From: Acinetobacter radioresistens DSM 6976 = NBRC 102413 = CIP 103788
Lineage (GTDB): Bacteria; Pseudomonadota; Gammaproteobacteria; Pseudomonadales; Moraxellaceae
Direction: 5' to 3'
NCBI RefSeq assembly: GCF_006757745.1
Contig: NZ_AP019741.1
Coordinates: 124,001-188,000 of the forward strand
Length of the DNA: 64,000 bases
Below are positions 23,004 to 30,501 of the stretch, piece by piece. The translations under genes were made by a program, and so were the position numbers. A model generated the notes under the pieces. It was not told where the DNA came from. It did not search any database and saw nothing but the letters and a program-made list of their open reading frames with translations. The first letter of the stretch is position 1. The number at the start of each line of letters is the position of its first letter.

Positions 23004-24468
23004 TTTTTTAAGACCAGACTTCTTCAAAGATGAAACTCTTACTGATGAAGAATATTTAAAGCGTGGTGGTGCTGATCGCATCCCTGATAACTTCATTGTT
23101 GTGGATTCAACAAATAAGAATGAAGTATTCGCGGTCAATTACTTAAATGAACTTTTTAAAGTGATGATGGAAAGCAAAGTTTCCGATATTCATTTGGAAA
23201 GTCAGGAAGTAGGAAATCTTTGCCGTGTTCGCCAAGATGGTATTCTTCATAAATATGGCCGTTTGCTTTCTGATACCGAATTTTCTTTCATTCGTAAGAA
23301 AATTTATTCTCGTGCAATGATTGAAGAATCATACGCAAAAAGTAATGCTGTTGATGCTCGTGCATGGTTACGCTATGGCAATAAACTTGATTTGCGTATT
23401 AGCTCACTTCCGACTGTAGCAGGATATACCATTGTTATTCGTCTACTGGATCAATCAAACTCAGGTCGTAAACTTGAAACGATTGAAATGACGGATGCTA
23501 CTCGTGAAGCAACGCTCGATGTGATTAATTCGGCTCATGGTTTGGTACTGATCACTGGCCCGACTGGTTCTGGTAAAACTTCTACGCTTTATAGCTTTCT
23601 AAACGAAATTAACTCACCAGAGCGTAAGGTTTTCACTGTAGAGGACCCTGTTGAATACACCATTCAAGGTGTTCAACATATTAATGTTGATCGTAATATT
23701 CCTTTCGCACGCGCACTTAAAAGCGCATTACGTCAAGACCCTGACATTATTCTCGTTGGTGAAATTCGTGATAAAGAAACAGCGAAGATTGCGATTGAGG
23801 CTGCTCAAACTGGTCACTTAGTTTTATCTACACTTCATACCAACTCATCAGTCGGTGCAATCTCTCGTCTAATTGAATTGGGTATTGATCCCGCACATAT
23901 TAATGAAACCTTGCTTGCTGTTAGCGCACAACGTCTGGTGCGTAAATGTAAAGATGCACGCAACATGGACCATCCAAACAATCATGAAGCTGATTGGCTG
24001 CGTAAAAACGGTTATACAAAATATATTCGACAAGCTTTCGGGCGTGGCTATTCAAAAGAAAATTATCAAGGCCGTCTACCAGTAATTGAATTCTTGGTCA
24101 TTAACGATGAAATTCGTGAGCATATAGCTGCACACGACATTACTCCAATTTATGAACTGGCTCGTAAGCAACCCCAATATGAACCATTATCTGAGGCATG
24201 TTTACGTTTAGCCATGGAAGGTAAAACTTCTCTTGAAGAAGTAATCTCAATCAGTAAATCAAAATCTGGTTCTTCCATGGACGGTATGTTACTTGGCGAT
24301 CGTCTACTTTCTTTAGGCTATATCACTGACTACCAACTTTCATATGCACAAAGCATTCAACGTTCAACGTCAGAAGTGAACCGTAAAAAGCTCTCAGAAA
24401 TTATTCTTGAACTTCATTACTGTTCCCTTGAGCAAATCAATGAGGTGGCAGATGCGCCTGATGCTTAA
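22993..24468 (+). CDS. GspE/PilB-type secretion ATPase, 491 aa
   Basis: A type II/IV secretion ATPase. Walker A GPTGSGKTST lies near residue 188. An Asp box with VEDPVEY, Walker B-like DPDIILVGEIRD, and the His box TGHLVLSTLHTNSSVGAISR follow. The four-Cys zinc loop found in many GspE proteins is absent. The C-terminus (LLGDRLLSLGYITDYQLSYA) resembles an MshEN nucleotide-binding motif, normally at the N-terminus of such ATPases. F-type transfer systems usually lack a VirB11/GspE ATPase, so its presence at the head of this operon is notable. It resembles the DotB/TraJ arrangement of I-type systems. Confidence 0.85.
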   Translation: MMNDFLRPDFFKDETLTDEEYLKRGGADRIPDNFIVVDSTNKNEVFAVNYLNELFKVMMESKVSDIHLESQEVGNLCRVRQDGILHKYGRLLSDTEFSFIRKKIYSRAMIEESYAKSNAVDARAWLRYGNKLDLRISSLPTVAGYTIVIRLLDQSNSGRKLETIEMTDATREATLDVINSAHGLVLITGPTGSGKTSTLYSFLNEINSPERKVFTVEDPVEYTIQGVQHINVDRNIPFARALKSALRQDPDIILVGEIRDKETAKIAIEAAQTGHLVLSTLHTNSSVGAISRLIELGIDPAHINETLLAVSAQRLVRKCKDARNMDHPNNHEADWLRKNGYTKYIRQAFGRGYSKENYQGRLPVIEFLVINDEIREHIAAHDITPIYELARKQPQYEPLSEACLRLAMEGKTSLEEVISISKSKSGSSMDGMLLGDRLLSLGYITDYQLSYAQSIQRSTSEVNRKKLSEIILELHYCSLEQINEVADAPDA

Positions 24469-25147
24469 GAAATCTGTACTAGCAATAGGCTTGATTGCTT
24501 TTGGTACTGTGATTCATGCACAAGATAACCTTCTGCAAACGGGTAAGGCGACTGGTATTGATCCAAAAACAAGTCAAAAAGTTGATGTGCAAATCTTTGG
24601 CCGTACAAGTGTACAGAACGAATTTAATGTAATTCGCTTCTTCTTTACTTATACCTGTGATTACGGCCAGAAGTACGATGCTGAAATGGCACAGTGGTCA
24701 AAAACACTTCCATCAAAATTCAAATATGTTCGTGTTCCAGTAATTACTCAAGAACCTAACTCTACTGTGGGTGCTTTTGCTTATTACGCTGCCTTCCAGA
24801 CTGATAAGACCAAAATTAACTTATTCCAACAACATGCTTTTAATTTAATTAAAACATTAGGAAAAGACCCATCTGACCAATGGACATATTATGAAGCCGC
24901 TAAACGTGCCGGCTTAAACCTGACTACATTCAAAAAACATTGGGGAACACAACGTACTGTTCTTCTGGTGAAAAATGCCGTGATTTTGGGAGCCAAATAT
25001 AAAGTGGATTACACACCAACTTTAACTGTTGGGGGTATTTACACCCTCACTCCTGAACCAATTGCAGAAAGTAAAACCTCGTTTATCGATTTTGCTAACG
25101 CAATCACTTCTAAATACATCGCTGAAAATGGAGTAGCAATTCGATGA
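24452..25147 (+). CDS. DsbA-like periplasmic thioredoxin-fold protein, 231 aa
   Basis: A signal peptide (LKKSVLAIGLIAFGTVIHA) precedes a DsbA-type fold. FFFTYTCDYGQKYDAEM occupies the active-site position, then a helical insert, and the cis-Pro loop reads YTPTLTVGG. The active site is C-D-Y-G: the second Cys of the usual CxxC is missing, so it may act as a single-Cys isomerase, chaperone or structural protein. GAGG before the ATG at 24452 fixes the start inside the end of the ATPase gene. Confidence 0.8.
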   Translation: MRLMLKKSVLAIGLIAFGTVIHAQDNLLQTGKATGIDPKTSQKVDVQIFGRTSVQNEFNVIRFFFTYTCDYGQKYDAEMAQWSKTLPSKFKYVRVPVITQEPNSTVGAFAYYAAFQTDKTKINLFQQHAFNLIKTLGKDPSDQWTYYEAAKRAGLNLTTFKKHWGTQRTVLLVKNAVILGAKYKVDYTPTLTVGGIYTLTPEPIAESKTSFIDFANAITSKYIAENGVAIR

Positions 25148-25746
25148 ACACTAAATACTTAAGCGGTGCGGTACTACTTGCAATTGCTTCTTTATATGGA
25201 TGTGCAAGCAAAGCACCAGTACCAGAATTAAAAGTCGAAACAATACCACAGCCTTCTTTCAACATTTTGAAAGTTTATGTGGACAGTGAAGTTGTTCGCG
25301 TACAAACCACAGAACAAACTGTAGTGTGCAATGGCTGTGATCAAGTATCAGCAGGGGTTCAAGAAGAAGATGATGTTATCTGGATTCGCATGGTTCCTGC
25401 ACCAGAAGAAACGATCATCGATGCTAAACACTTTGACTTTGATAAAGCTAAGTTAAAAGGCGATCTGTCTAAATTGCTTTTGATTTCAGAAAAAATGAAA
25501 GCTGATCCTACTTCTATTGCCAACATCGTAGGCCATACAGATTCAATTGGTAAGCAGAGCTATAACTACAAGCTTGGTTTAAAGCGGGCAAATGCAGTTA
25601 AACGATGGTTAGTACAGCAAGGTATTAACAGTAATCGAATCATCACAAGTAGTAAGGGTGAAACACAGCCGATCGCTACAAATAAAACTCGTGAAGGCAG
25701 AGCTTCAAATCGCCGCGCTGTTCTCACAATCAACGTTACTGAATAA
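25144..25746 (+). CDS. OmpA-family lipoprotein, 200 aa
   Basis: A lipoprotein signal peptide (LLAIASLYGC) gives a lipidated Cys near residue 20. The C-terminal half is an OmpA/Pal peptidoglycan-binding domain: HFDFDKAKL, VGHTDSIG, then LGLKRANAVKRWL and GRASNRR. Two Cys (CNGC) lie near residue 61. It would tie the channel to the outer membrane and wall. It overlaps the DsbA-like gene by four bases. Outer-membrane OmpA-like proteins are more usual in I- and T-type transfer systems than in F-type ones. Confidence 0.85.
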   Translation: MNTKYLSGAVLLAIASLYGCASKAPVPELKVETIPQPSFNILKVYVDSEVVRVQTTEQTVVCNGCDQVSAGVQEEDDVIWIRMVPAPEETIIDAKHFDFDKAKLKGDLSKLLLISEKMKADPTSIANIVGHTDSIGKQSYNYKLGLKRANAVKRWLVQQGINSNRIITSSKGETQPIATNKTREGRASNRRAVLTINVTE

Positions 25747-25758
25747 AAGGGGAAACTC

Positions 25759-26046
25759 ATGGCCTTAACTCAAATTGACATCCCTGATTCTATCGATGGT
25801 CCACCATTCTTGTTGGTGTTTGAATCGGACGAACTCAGTATCTATGTAACGATCGTCTTTGCTTGTCTATTCACCAAGACAAACATGATTGTGATGTGCA
25901 TTCTCCTTTACGCATTTTCTAAGCTATATGTGAACTACAAAAAAAGATCGATGGCCGGCTTCTATATTCATTATCCGTATCGTTGGGGGATTGTTCCGTT
26001 GAATTCTTATTTTAAAAATGGATCGATTATGGAGTACAAGGAATGA
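25759..26046 (+). CDS. traL: TraL, pilus assembly membrane protein, 95 aa
   Basis: Small inner-membrane protein of F-type transfer systems. It has the family length, opens with IDIPDSIDGPPFLLVFESDE before two hydrophobic segments, and ends with a short basic and aromatic tail (YPYRWGIVPLNSYF). It lies directly before TraE, as in F and related plasmids. The stop overlaps the traE start by four bases (ATGA). Confidence 0.85.
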   Translation: MALTQIDIPDSIDGPPFLLVFESDELSIYVTIVFACLFTKTNMIVMCILLYAFSKLYVNYKKRSMAGFYIHYPYRWGIVPLNSYFKNGSIMEYKE

Positions 26047-26669
26047 AATTTAGTTTATTCAACGGAAATTGGGACCTTAGCCATAAAGTAGCTATTGTTT
26101 CATGCTGCGCTAACGTAATTCTCGGGGCGACTGTTTTAGTTCAGTCTTGGGGTCTGGCGACTAAACGTGAACGAGTAATTCTTGCGCCTCCTACAATTGA
26201 TCAGGTTTATCAAATCCAGTATGACTCTGCGAATACAGCCTATTACGAATCTTTTGCTGTAGTTATTGCGGGGATTATTGGTCAAACCACGCCTCAAAAT
26301 GTTGATAACACGATTAAGACTTTAAACCAGTTTTTATCTCCTGCTTTACAGCGCCAGATGTCTGAATCTTTAAGTGCATTAGTAGCCAAGCTTCCAAAAA
26401 GCAACTTCACTTCATGGTTTGTACCTCGTGAATCATCTTATGAAAAGCAAACAGGTAAGTTATTCATTTCAGGTAATTTGCATTCTTCTTTAACAGGGGC
26501 AAATGTCCAAGCAAAACCTGTTGTTTACGAGTTCATTATTAAGATGCAAAGCGGAAAACCTATCGTTACGTTCTTCGATAGTTATGAAGGCTCTAAGCCA
26601 CGTACCTTGTCTTTATTGCGTAAACAAGAAAAGGCCGAAGCACAAGCTCAAGGCATAGCAGCTAAATAA
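26043..26669 (+). CDS. traE: TraE, pilus assembly protein, 208 aa
   Basis: Type F TraE/VirB8-like core component. One N-terminal transmembrane segment (VAIVSCCANVILGATVLVQSW, about 16-36) leads to a periplasmic domain with ILAPPTIDQVYQI and YEFIIKMQSGKPIV, matching TraE proteins in size and layout. It sits between TraL and TraK as expected. The C-terminus is Lys/Ala/Gln rich. Confidence 0.85.
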   Translation: MKFSLFNGNWDLSHKVAIVSCCANVILGATVLVQSWGLATKRERVILAPPTIDQVYQIQYDSANTAYYESFAVVIAGIIGQTTPQNVDNTIKTLNQFLSPALQRQMSESLSALVAKLPKSNFTSWFVPRESSYEKQTGKLFISGNLHSSLTGANVQAKPVVYEFIIKMQSGKPIVTFFDSYEGSKPRTLSLLRKQEKAEAQAQGIAAK

Positions 26670-26685
26670 TAATTGGAGAAATTAA

Positions 26686-27663
26686 ATGAAACTTAATAAG
26701 ATTTTTATTGGTTTAGCTGTTGCAGTAGGGATGTCGGTAACGATCCCGATTGCTTCGGCTGATGGACAAATTTTCAGAAATGCGAAGGATATTCCTGCAC
26801 CTTCAAATGGTGGGAATAATAACTATATCCCATTACCGCAGACCCAATATCAACCTGCCCCGAATTTACCTGCTAATTTTCAGTCGGGTGGTAATGTGCG
26901 TACTCAGGTTGCACAAATGCCGCATAGCTCATTGACTAATGCTTCAATGATTGCTCAACAGCCCATTTCACTTGATCAGGCAAACCTTAAGCAGCAAACA
27001 GTTCAAATTTCTAATGATGATACGCATGTTGTTCCTGTATCTGCATCGAATATGAACCGTATCTCAACACCGTTTCGTAACCCGATTGTGTTGGTTAATG
27101 GCGGTGCTAAATCAAAAGTAGTCGGTCAAGATGTTTTTCTTGTCATGGAAAGTGATCAGCCAATTGGTATTTTCATTCGTGAAGATGACAATTTAGCAAA
27201 TAACAGTCCTGTAGCCTCGTTAACCTTGGTCCCGAAAGCTGTACCGCCACAAAATATCTCTATTGTTTTAGAAAATTCAATGAAAGAGCGACTAACAAAT
27301 CCAAATGGCAAAATTGCTTCGGATTACACAGATGTTATTCGTCAGACGTTGGGGATGATTGCTCAGAAAAAACTACCAGATGGTTATTCTCGTTCAAATG
27401 TGAATGGAAAAGTGCTTGCTCGTATTGGTGCAGTCACGTTGCAGCCAAAAGCAATTTATTCAGGAGTTGAACATAACGTTTATGTCTACTCAGCCAAAAA
27501 CGTGACTGGTCAATATGTAGAATTGAGTGAACCTTCATTTTGGCACAAAGGGGTACGAGCAGTTGCTTTTGGTGAAGGCAAAATCAAATTAGCTCCTAAT
27601 GAATCTACTGAAATCTTGATCCTTGCTGATGTTGGCAATGGCGAAGATTCAATTTACGACTAA
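26686..27663 (+). CDS. traK: TraK, outer-membrane complex secretin-like protein, 325 aa
   Basis: TraK/VirB9-like component. A signal peptide (IFIGLAVAVGMSVTIPIASA) is followed by a Pro/Asn/Gln-rich stretch of about 90 residues, then the conserved TraK domain. This begins near NRISTPFRNPIV and continues through FLVMESDQPIGIFI and SLTLVPKAVPP. It forms the outer ring of the core complex with TraB and TraV, which lie next in the operon. GGAG precedes the ATG. Confidence 0.9.
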   Translation: MKLNKIFIGLAVAVGMSVTIPIASADGQIFRNAKDIPAPSNGGNNNYIPLPQTQYQPAPNLPANFQSGGNVRTQVAQMPHSSLTNASMIAQQPISLDQANLKQQTVQISNDDTHVVPVSASNMNRISTPFRNPIVLVNGGAKSKVVGQDVFLVMESDQPIGIFIREDDNLANNSPVASLTLVPKAVPPQNISIVLENSMKERLTNPNGKIASDYTDVIRQTLGMIAQKKLPDGYSRSNVNGKVLARIGAVTLQPKAIYSGVEHNVYVYSAKNVTGQYVELSEPSFWHKGVRAVAFGEGKIKLAPNESTEILILADVGNGEDSIYD

Positions 27664-27677
27664 TCGGAGCCATTACA

Positions 27678-29060
27678 ATGAGCATGAAAGAAAAACTTCA
27701 AACTAGCCTTGCTGAATATAAGCAAAAATGGAATGAAACTGATCCGACTAAACGCCGAATTATCATGGCGGTTACATTCATTTCCCTTTTATCAGTACTT
27801 ATTTTCTATCTGGGCGATCAGCGTGAAAAAGAAAATACAGAAAAACGTCAAGATGCAATTAATCCAAAAACGGAACTTCAAACAACTAAACTTGTTCAAC
27901 CTAATGTTGGTGAAGTCGGGATTGATGATTTACGTGGTATGACTCAATCAGAATTAGAACGTCAACGATTGCAGCAAGAAGCCTTGATTCAAAACCAAGA
28001 GCAGATTGCTAATGATTATAAAAGTGGTAATCAAGCTGTAGGTCAAACTGTATCTGATCTTTCTCGTCAGTTGGCTTCTGTAACTGACGAAGTAAAGCAA
28101 CTTAAATTAGGCAATCAATCAGGTGGTGCTAATGGTGTGTCGCTGCCACCATTGCAGGGTATCGATCCTAATTTAGACCAAGCTTATCAAAATCAGAACG
28201 CAGGAAGTGTACCAGATATGGGGCAAGCGCCAATGGCTGATCCTTCTTTGAATTCTGTACCTGAAAACTCTATTGATGCCCGTCCAGTTGAATCATCTGA
28301 TCCGTTTCAGATTATTCGTAGCGGTAAAGATGCAAGTAAATTTCAAAGTAATGGCTATCGTAGTAGTAGCAACCCGAATGCAAAGAAAGAGGATTTATCC
28401 ATACAGGCTAAATTGCTTATCTCCCATGGTCTACCAACAGGAAGTATGATCCAAGGCGTTTTAATTAATGGTATGGATGCAACAGCCGGACGGGGAAAGG
28501 GTAATGCGGTTCCTGCATTGATACGTGTAAAAAAGGATGCAGTCTTGCCTAACCGTTATATTCAGGCTGTTAAAGAATGCTTCATCATTGTATCGGGTGT
28601 GGGTAACTTGGCTACTGAACGTGCTGAAATGCGTGGCGAAACTATCTCTTGTATCTTTAAAGATGGACAAATTGTTGATGGTCCAATTTCAGCGTGGGTG
28701 GTAGGTGAAGATGGTAAATCAGGTTTACGTGGTCGTGTAGTATCAAAACAAGGTTCTGTGATTGCACGTTCCATGGTAGCCGGTGTACTTGGTGGCTTTG
28801 GTAAGCAAATGGCTCCTACTACGGTCCCATCCCTTGATATTTCAGGTGGCGATGAAACCCAATACCAAGTTCCAAATTTAGGTAATGCTTCAAAAATGGC
28901 TGTAGCTAGTGGTGTTGGTAGTGGACTTGATCGTGTAGCGAATTTTTACATGGATTTAGCTGAACAAATGGTTCCAGTGATTGAAATTGACGCAGGCCGT
29001 CAAGTTACTCTGATTTTAAACAATAAATTTAACGTATCTAAAGCAACTCAAGGAAACTAA
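27678..29060 (+). CDS. traB: TraB, core complex scaffold, 460 aa
   Basis: TraB/VirB10-like protein that spans both membranes. A cytoplasmic basic N-terminus leads to one membrane segment (IIMAVTFISLLSVLIFYLG, about 29-47). A coiled-coil, Gln-rich region (about 90-150) and Pro/Asn-rich linker follow. The C-terminal domain contains LPTGSMIQGVLINGMDA, VPALIRVKKDAVLPNRY and LRGRVVSKQG, all TraB signatures. The order traK-traB-traV is conserved. Confidence 0.92.
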   Translation: MSMKEKLQTSLAEYKQKWNETDPTKRRIIMAVTFISLLSVLIFYLGDQREKENTEKRQDAINPKTELQTTKLVQPNVGEVGIDDLRGMTQSELERQRLQQEALIQNQEQIANDYKSGNQAVGQTVSDLSRQLASVTDEVKQLKLGNQSGGANGVSLPPLQGIDPNLDQAYQNQNAGSVPDMGQAPMADPSLNSVPENSIDARPVESSDPFQIIRSGKDASKFQSNGYRSSSNPNAKKEDLSIQAKLLISHGLPTGSMIQGVLINGMDATAGRGKGNAVPALIRVKKDAVLPNRYIQAVKECFIIVSGVGNLATERAEMRGETISCIFKDGQIVDGPISAWVVGEDGKSGLRGRVVSKQGSVIARSMVAGVLGGFGKQMAPTTVPSLDISGGDETQYQVPNLGNASKMAVASGVGSGLDRVANFYMDLAEQMVPVIEIDAGRQVTLILNNKFNVSKATQGN

Positions 29061-29062
29061 TA

Positions 29063-29725
29063 ATGAAAATTCAAACTTTATTAACCGTCAGTGCTTTAGC
29101 TGCTTTGATGACAGCTTGTACAGGTATGCAATCTAAGTATGGATGTTCTGGATTGCCAGATGGGATCGTATGTAAATCACCAATGCAAGTTTATGAACAA
29201 ACTAATAGTGATGACCGTGTAGCAGTTTACCAATCAGATTTGCAAGAAGATTCTGGTCCTAAGTCTAAATACGACAAAGGTTCGTCTAAGAAGAATCAAC
29301 CAACGTCACAAGCTGAGCAGATGGTTAACTTATTTGCTAAACCACAATTTCAGGCTGCATCTTCACCAATGCCAGTACTTGAGCAACCAAAGGTTTTGCG
29401 TATCTGGGTTGCTCCGTGGAAAGACGAAAATGAAACTTTAAATTGGTCATCGTATTTATTCACTGAAATTACACCTCGCCGATGGAACTTCGGGGATTCG
29501 GTAATGCGTAATACGCCTGTTACTGCCCCTAACCAAGCTGATTATATGTCACCAAGCTCTACAACGCCGGCAACAGGCGGTGATTCTAGTCCTGCAAATG
29601 CAGAAGCTCAGGAAATTATTAACAGTGCAAATTCGGGACAACAGGGGCAGGCAAATTCAGCACAAAACCTTTCTCCTGAAATGCAGCGACAACAGCAATT
29701 GGCTGAAAATGGTAGCTTCAATTAA
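29063..29725 (+). CDS. traV: TraV, core complex lipoprotein, 220 aa
   Basis: Lipoprotein signal peptide (LLTVSALAALMTAC, lipidated Cys near residue 19), then the TraV pattern: Y-G-C-SGLPDGIVCKSPMQVYE with two further Cys. The middle contains LRIWVAPWKDENETLNWSS, as in TraV proteins, and the C-terminus is Asn/Gln/Ser-rich. It joins TraK and TraB in the outer-membrane core. It starts two bases after traB ends and is the last gene before a terminator. Confidence 0.9.
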   Translation: MKIQTLLTVSALAALMTACTGMQSKYGCSGLPDGIVCKSPMQVYEQTNSDDRVAVYQSDLQEDSGPKSKYDKGSSKKNQPTSQAEQMVNLFAKPQFQAASSPMPVLEQPKVLRIWVAPWKDENETLNWSSYLFTEITPRRWNFGDSVMRNTPVTAPNQADYMSPSSTTPATGGDSSPANAEAQEIINSANSGQQGQANSAQNLSPEMQRQQQLAENGSFN

Positions 29726-29737
29726 AGTTTGAATTAA

Positions 29738-29767
29738 TTAAAAAAACCCGATTAATCGGGTTTTTTT
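29738..29767 (+). terminator. Terminator between traV and the pilin gene
   Basis: AAAAAACCCGATTAATCGGG followed by TTTTTTT: ACCCGATT/AATCGGGT stem. It separates the core operon from the pilin gene. Confidence 0.85.
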
Positions 29768-29915
29768 AATTTCATAATATTACTATTAATAATATTAAAA
29801 CATTTCCATAATTTTTTTATAATTTATCTAGTAAAATTAAAAAAACTATGTAAAATTAATAATTGCAAGTTTGAGAGTCTTGCACAAGAATTTTAGTCAT
29901 TAATAAGGAATTACC

Positions 29916-30305
29916 ATGGAATTAGTTCAAAAGAAATTCAGCATTGCTGATTTTGCTTCTCAGAAAGCAGCACGTTTAATGTCATATATTACTTTAGCTG
30001 TAGCTACCGTAATCATGTTTGCCATGATTAACGAATCAATGGCTATTTCAGTAACAGACCTTGAAGGAACATCGGGTACTGGTGCAGCAGAATCTGGTAC
30101 TGTGATGAATACGCCAGTACTTTGGGTAATTAACTTCCTTGAAGGTACAGGTGGTTTATTCGCTACTGTATTAGCATTTGTTATGACTCTTTATGCTGCT
30201 GTTATTGCTAAATCATTGATGGGTATCATCATTGCAATCGGTATCGGTATCGCTGCTGTATTCGGTCCTGCAATCTTGATGTCTATCTTCGGTGCGATCA
30301 TCTAA
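29916..30305 (+). CDS. traA: TraA-like pilin precursor, 129 aa
   Basis: Prepilin of the F-type family: a long leader of roughly 45-50 residues ending near NESMA, then a small mature protein with two hydrophobic helices (VLWVINFLEGTGGLFATVLA and SLMGIIIAIGIGIAAVFGPA) joined by a short basic turn. In F the traA gene precedes traL; here it follows traV. It has its own gap with probable promoter upstream and strong terminators on both sides, which would allow much higher expression than the channel genes. Confidence 0.8.
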   Translation: MELVQKKFSIADFASQKAARLMSYITLAVATVIMFAMINESMAISVTDLEGTSGTGAAESGTVMNTPVLWVINFLEGTGGLFATVLAFVMTLYAAVIAKSLMGIIIAIGIGIAAVFGPAILMSIFGAII

Positions 30306-30308
30306 GTA

Positions 30309-30345
30309 CAAAAAAAATAAACTCGCCATTGGCGAGTTTTTTTTT
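30309..30345 (+). terminator. Terminator after the pilin gene
   Basis: AACTCGCCATTGGCGAGTT: perfect 8-bp stem ACTCGCCA/TGGCGAGT followed by a run of T. Confidence 0.9.
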
Positions 30346-30501
30346 GCTTGGAGAAAATTTTAGCAATCCAAGAAATATCATTAAGTTAACGTTTGCCATA
30401 ATTAAAAATAAATATTAATAAAACATTATATTTTTGTTTGGATATTTATAATAAAATAATTATAATAATTAAAATATTTTATATACAAATTCGGATGTAT
30501 T

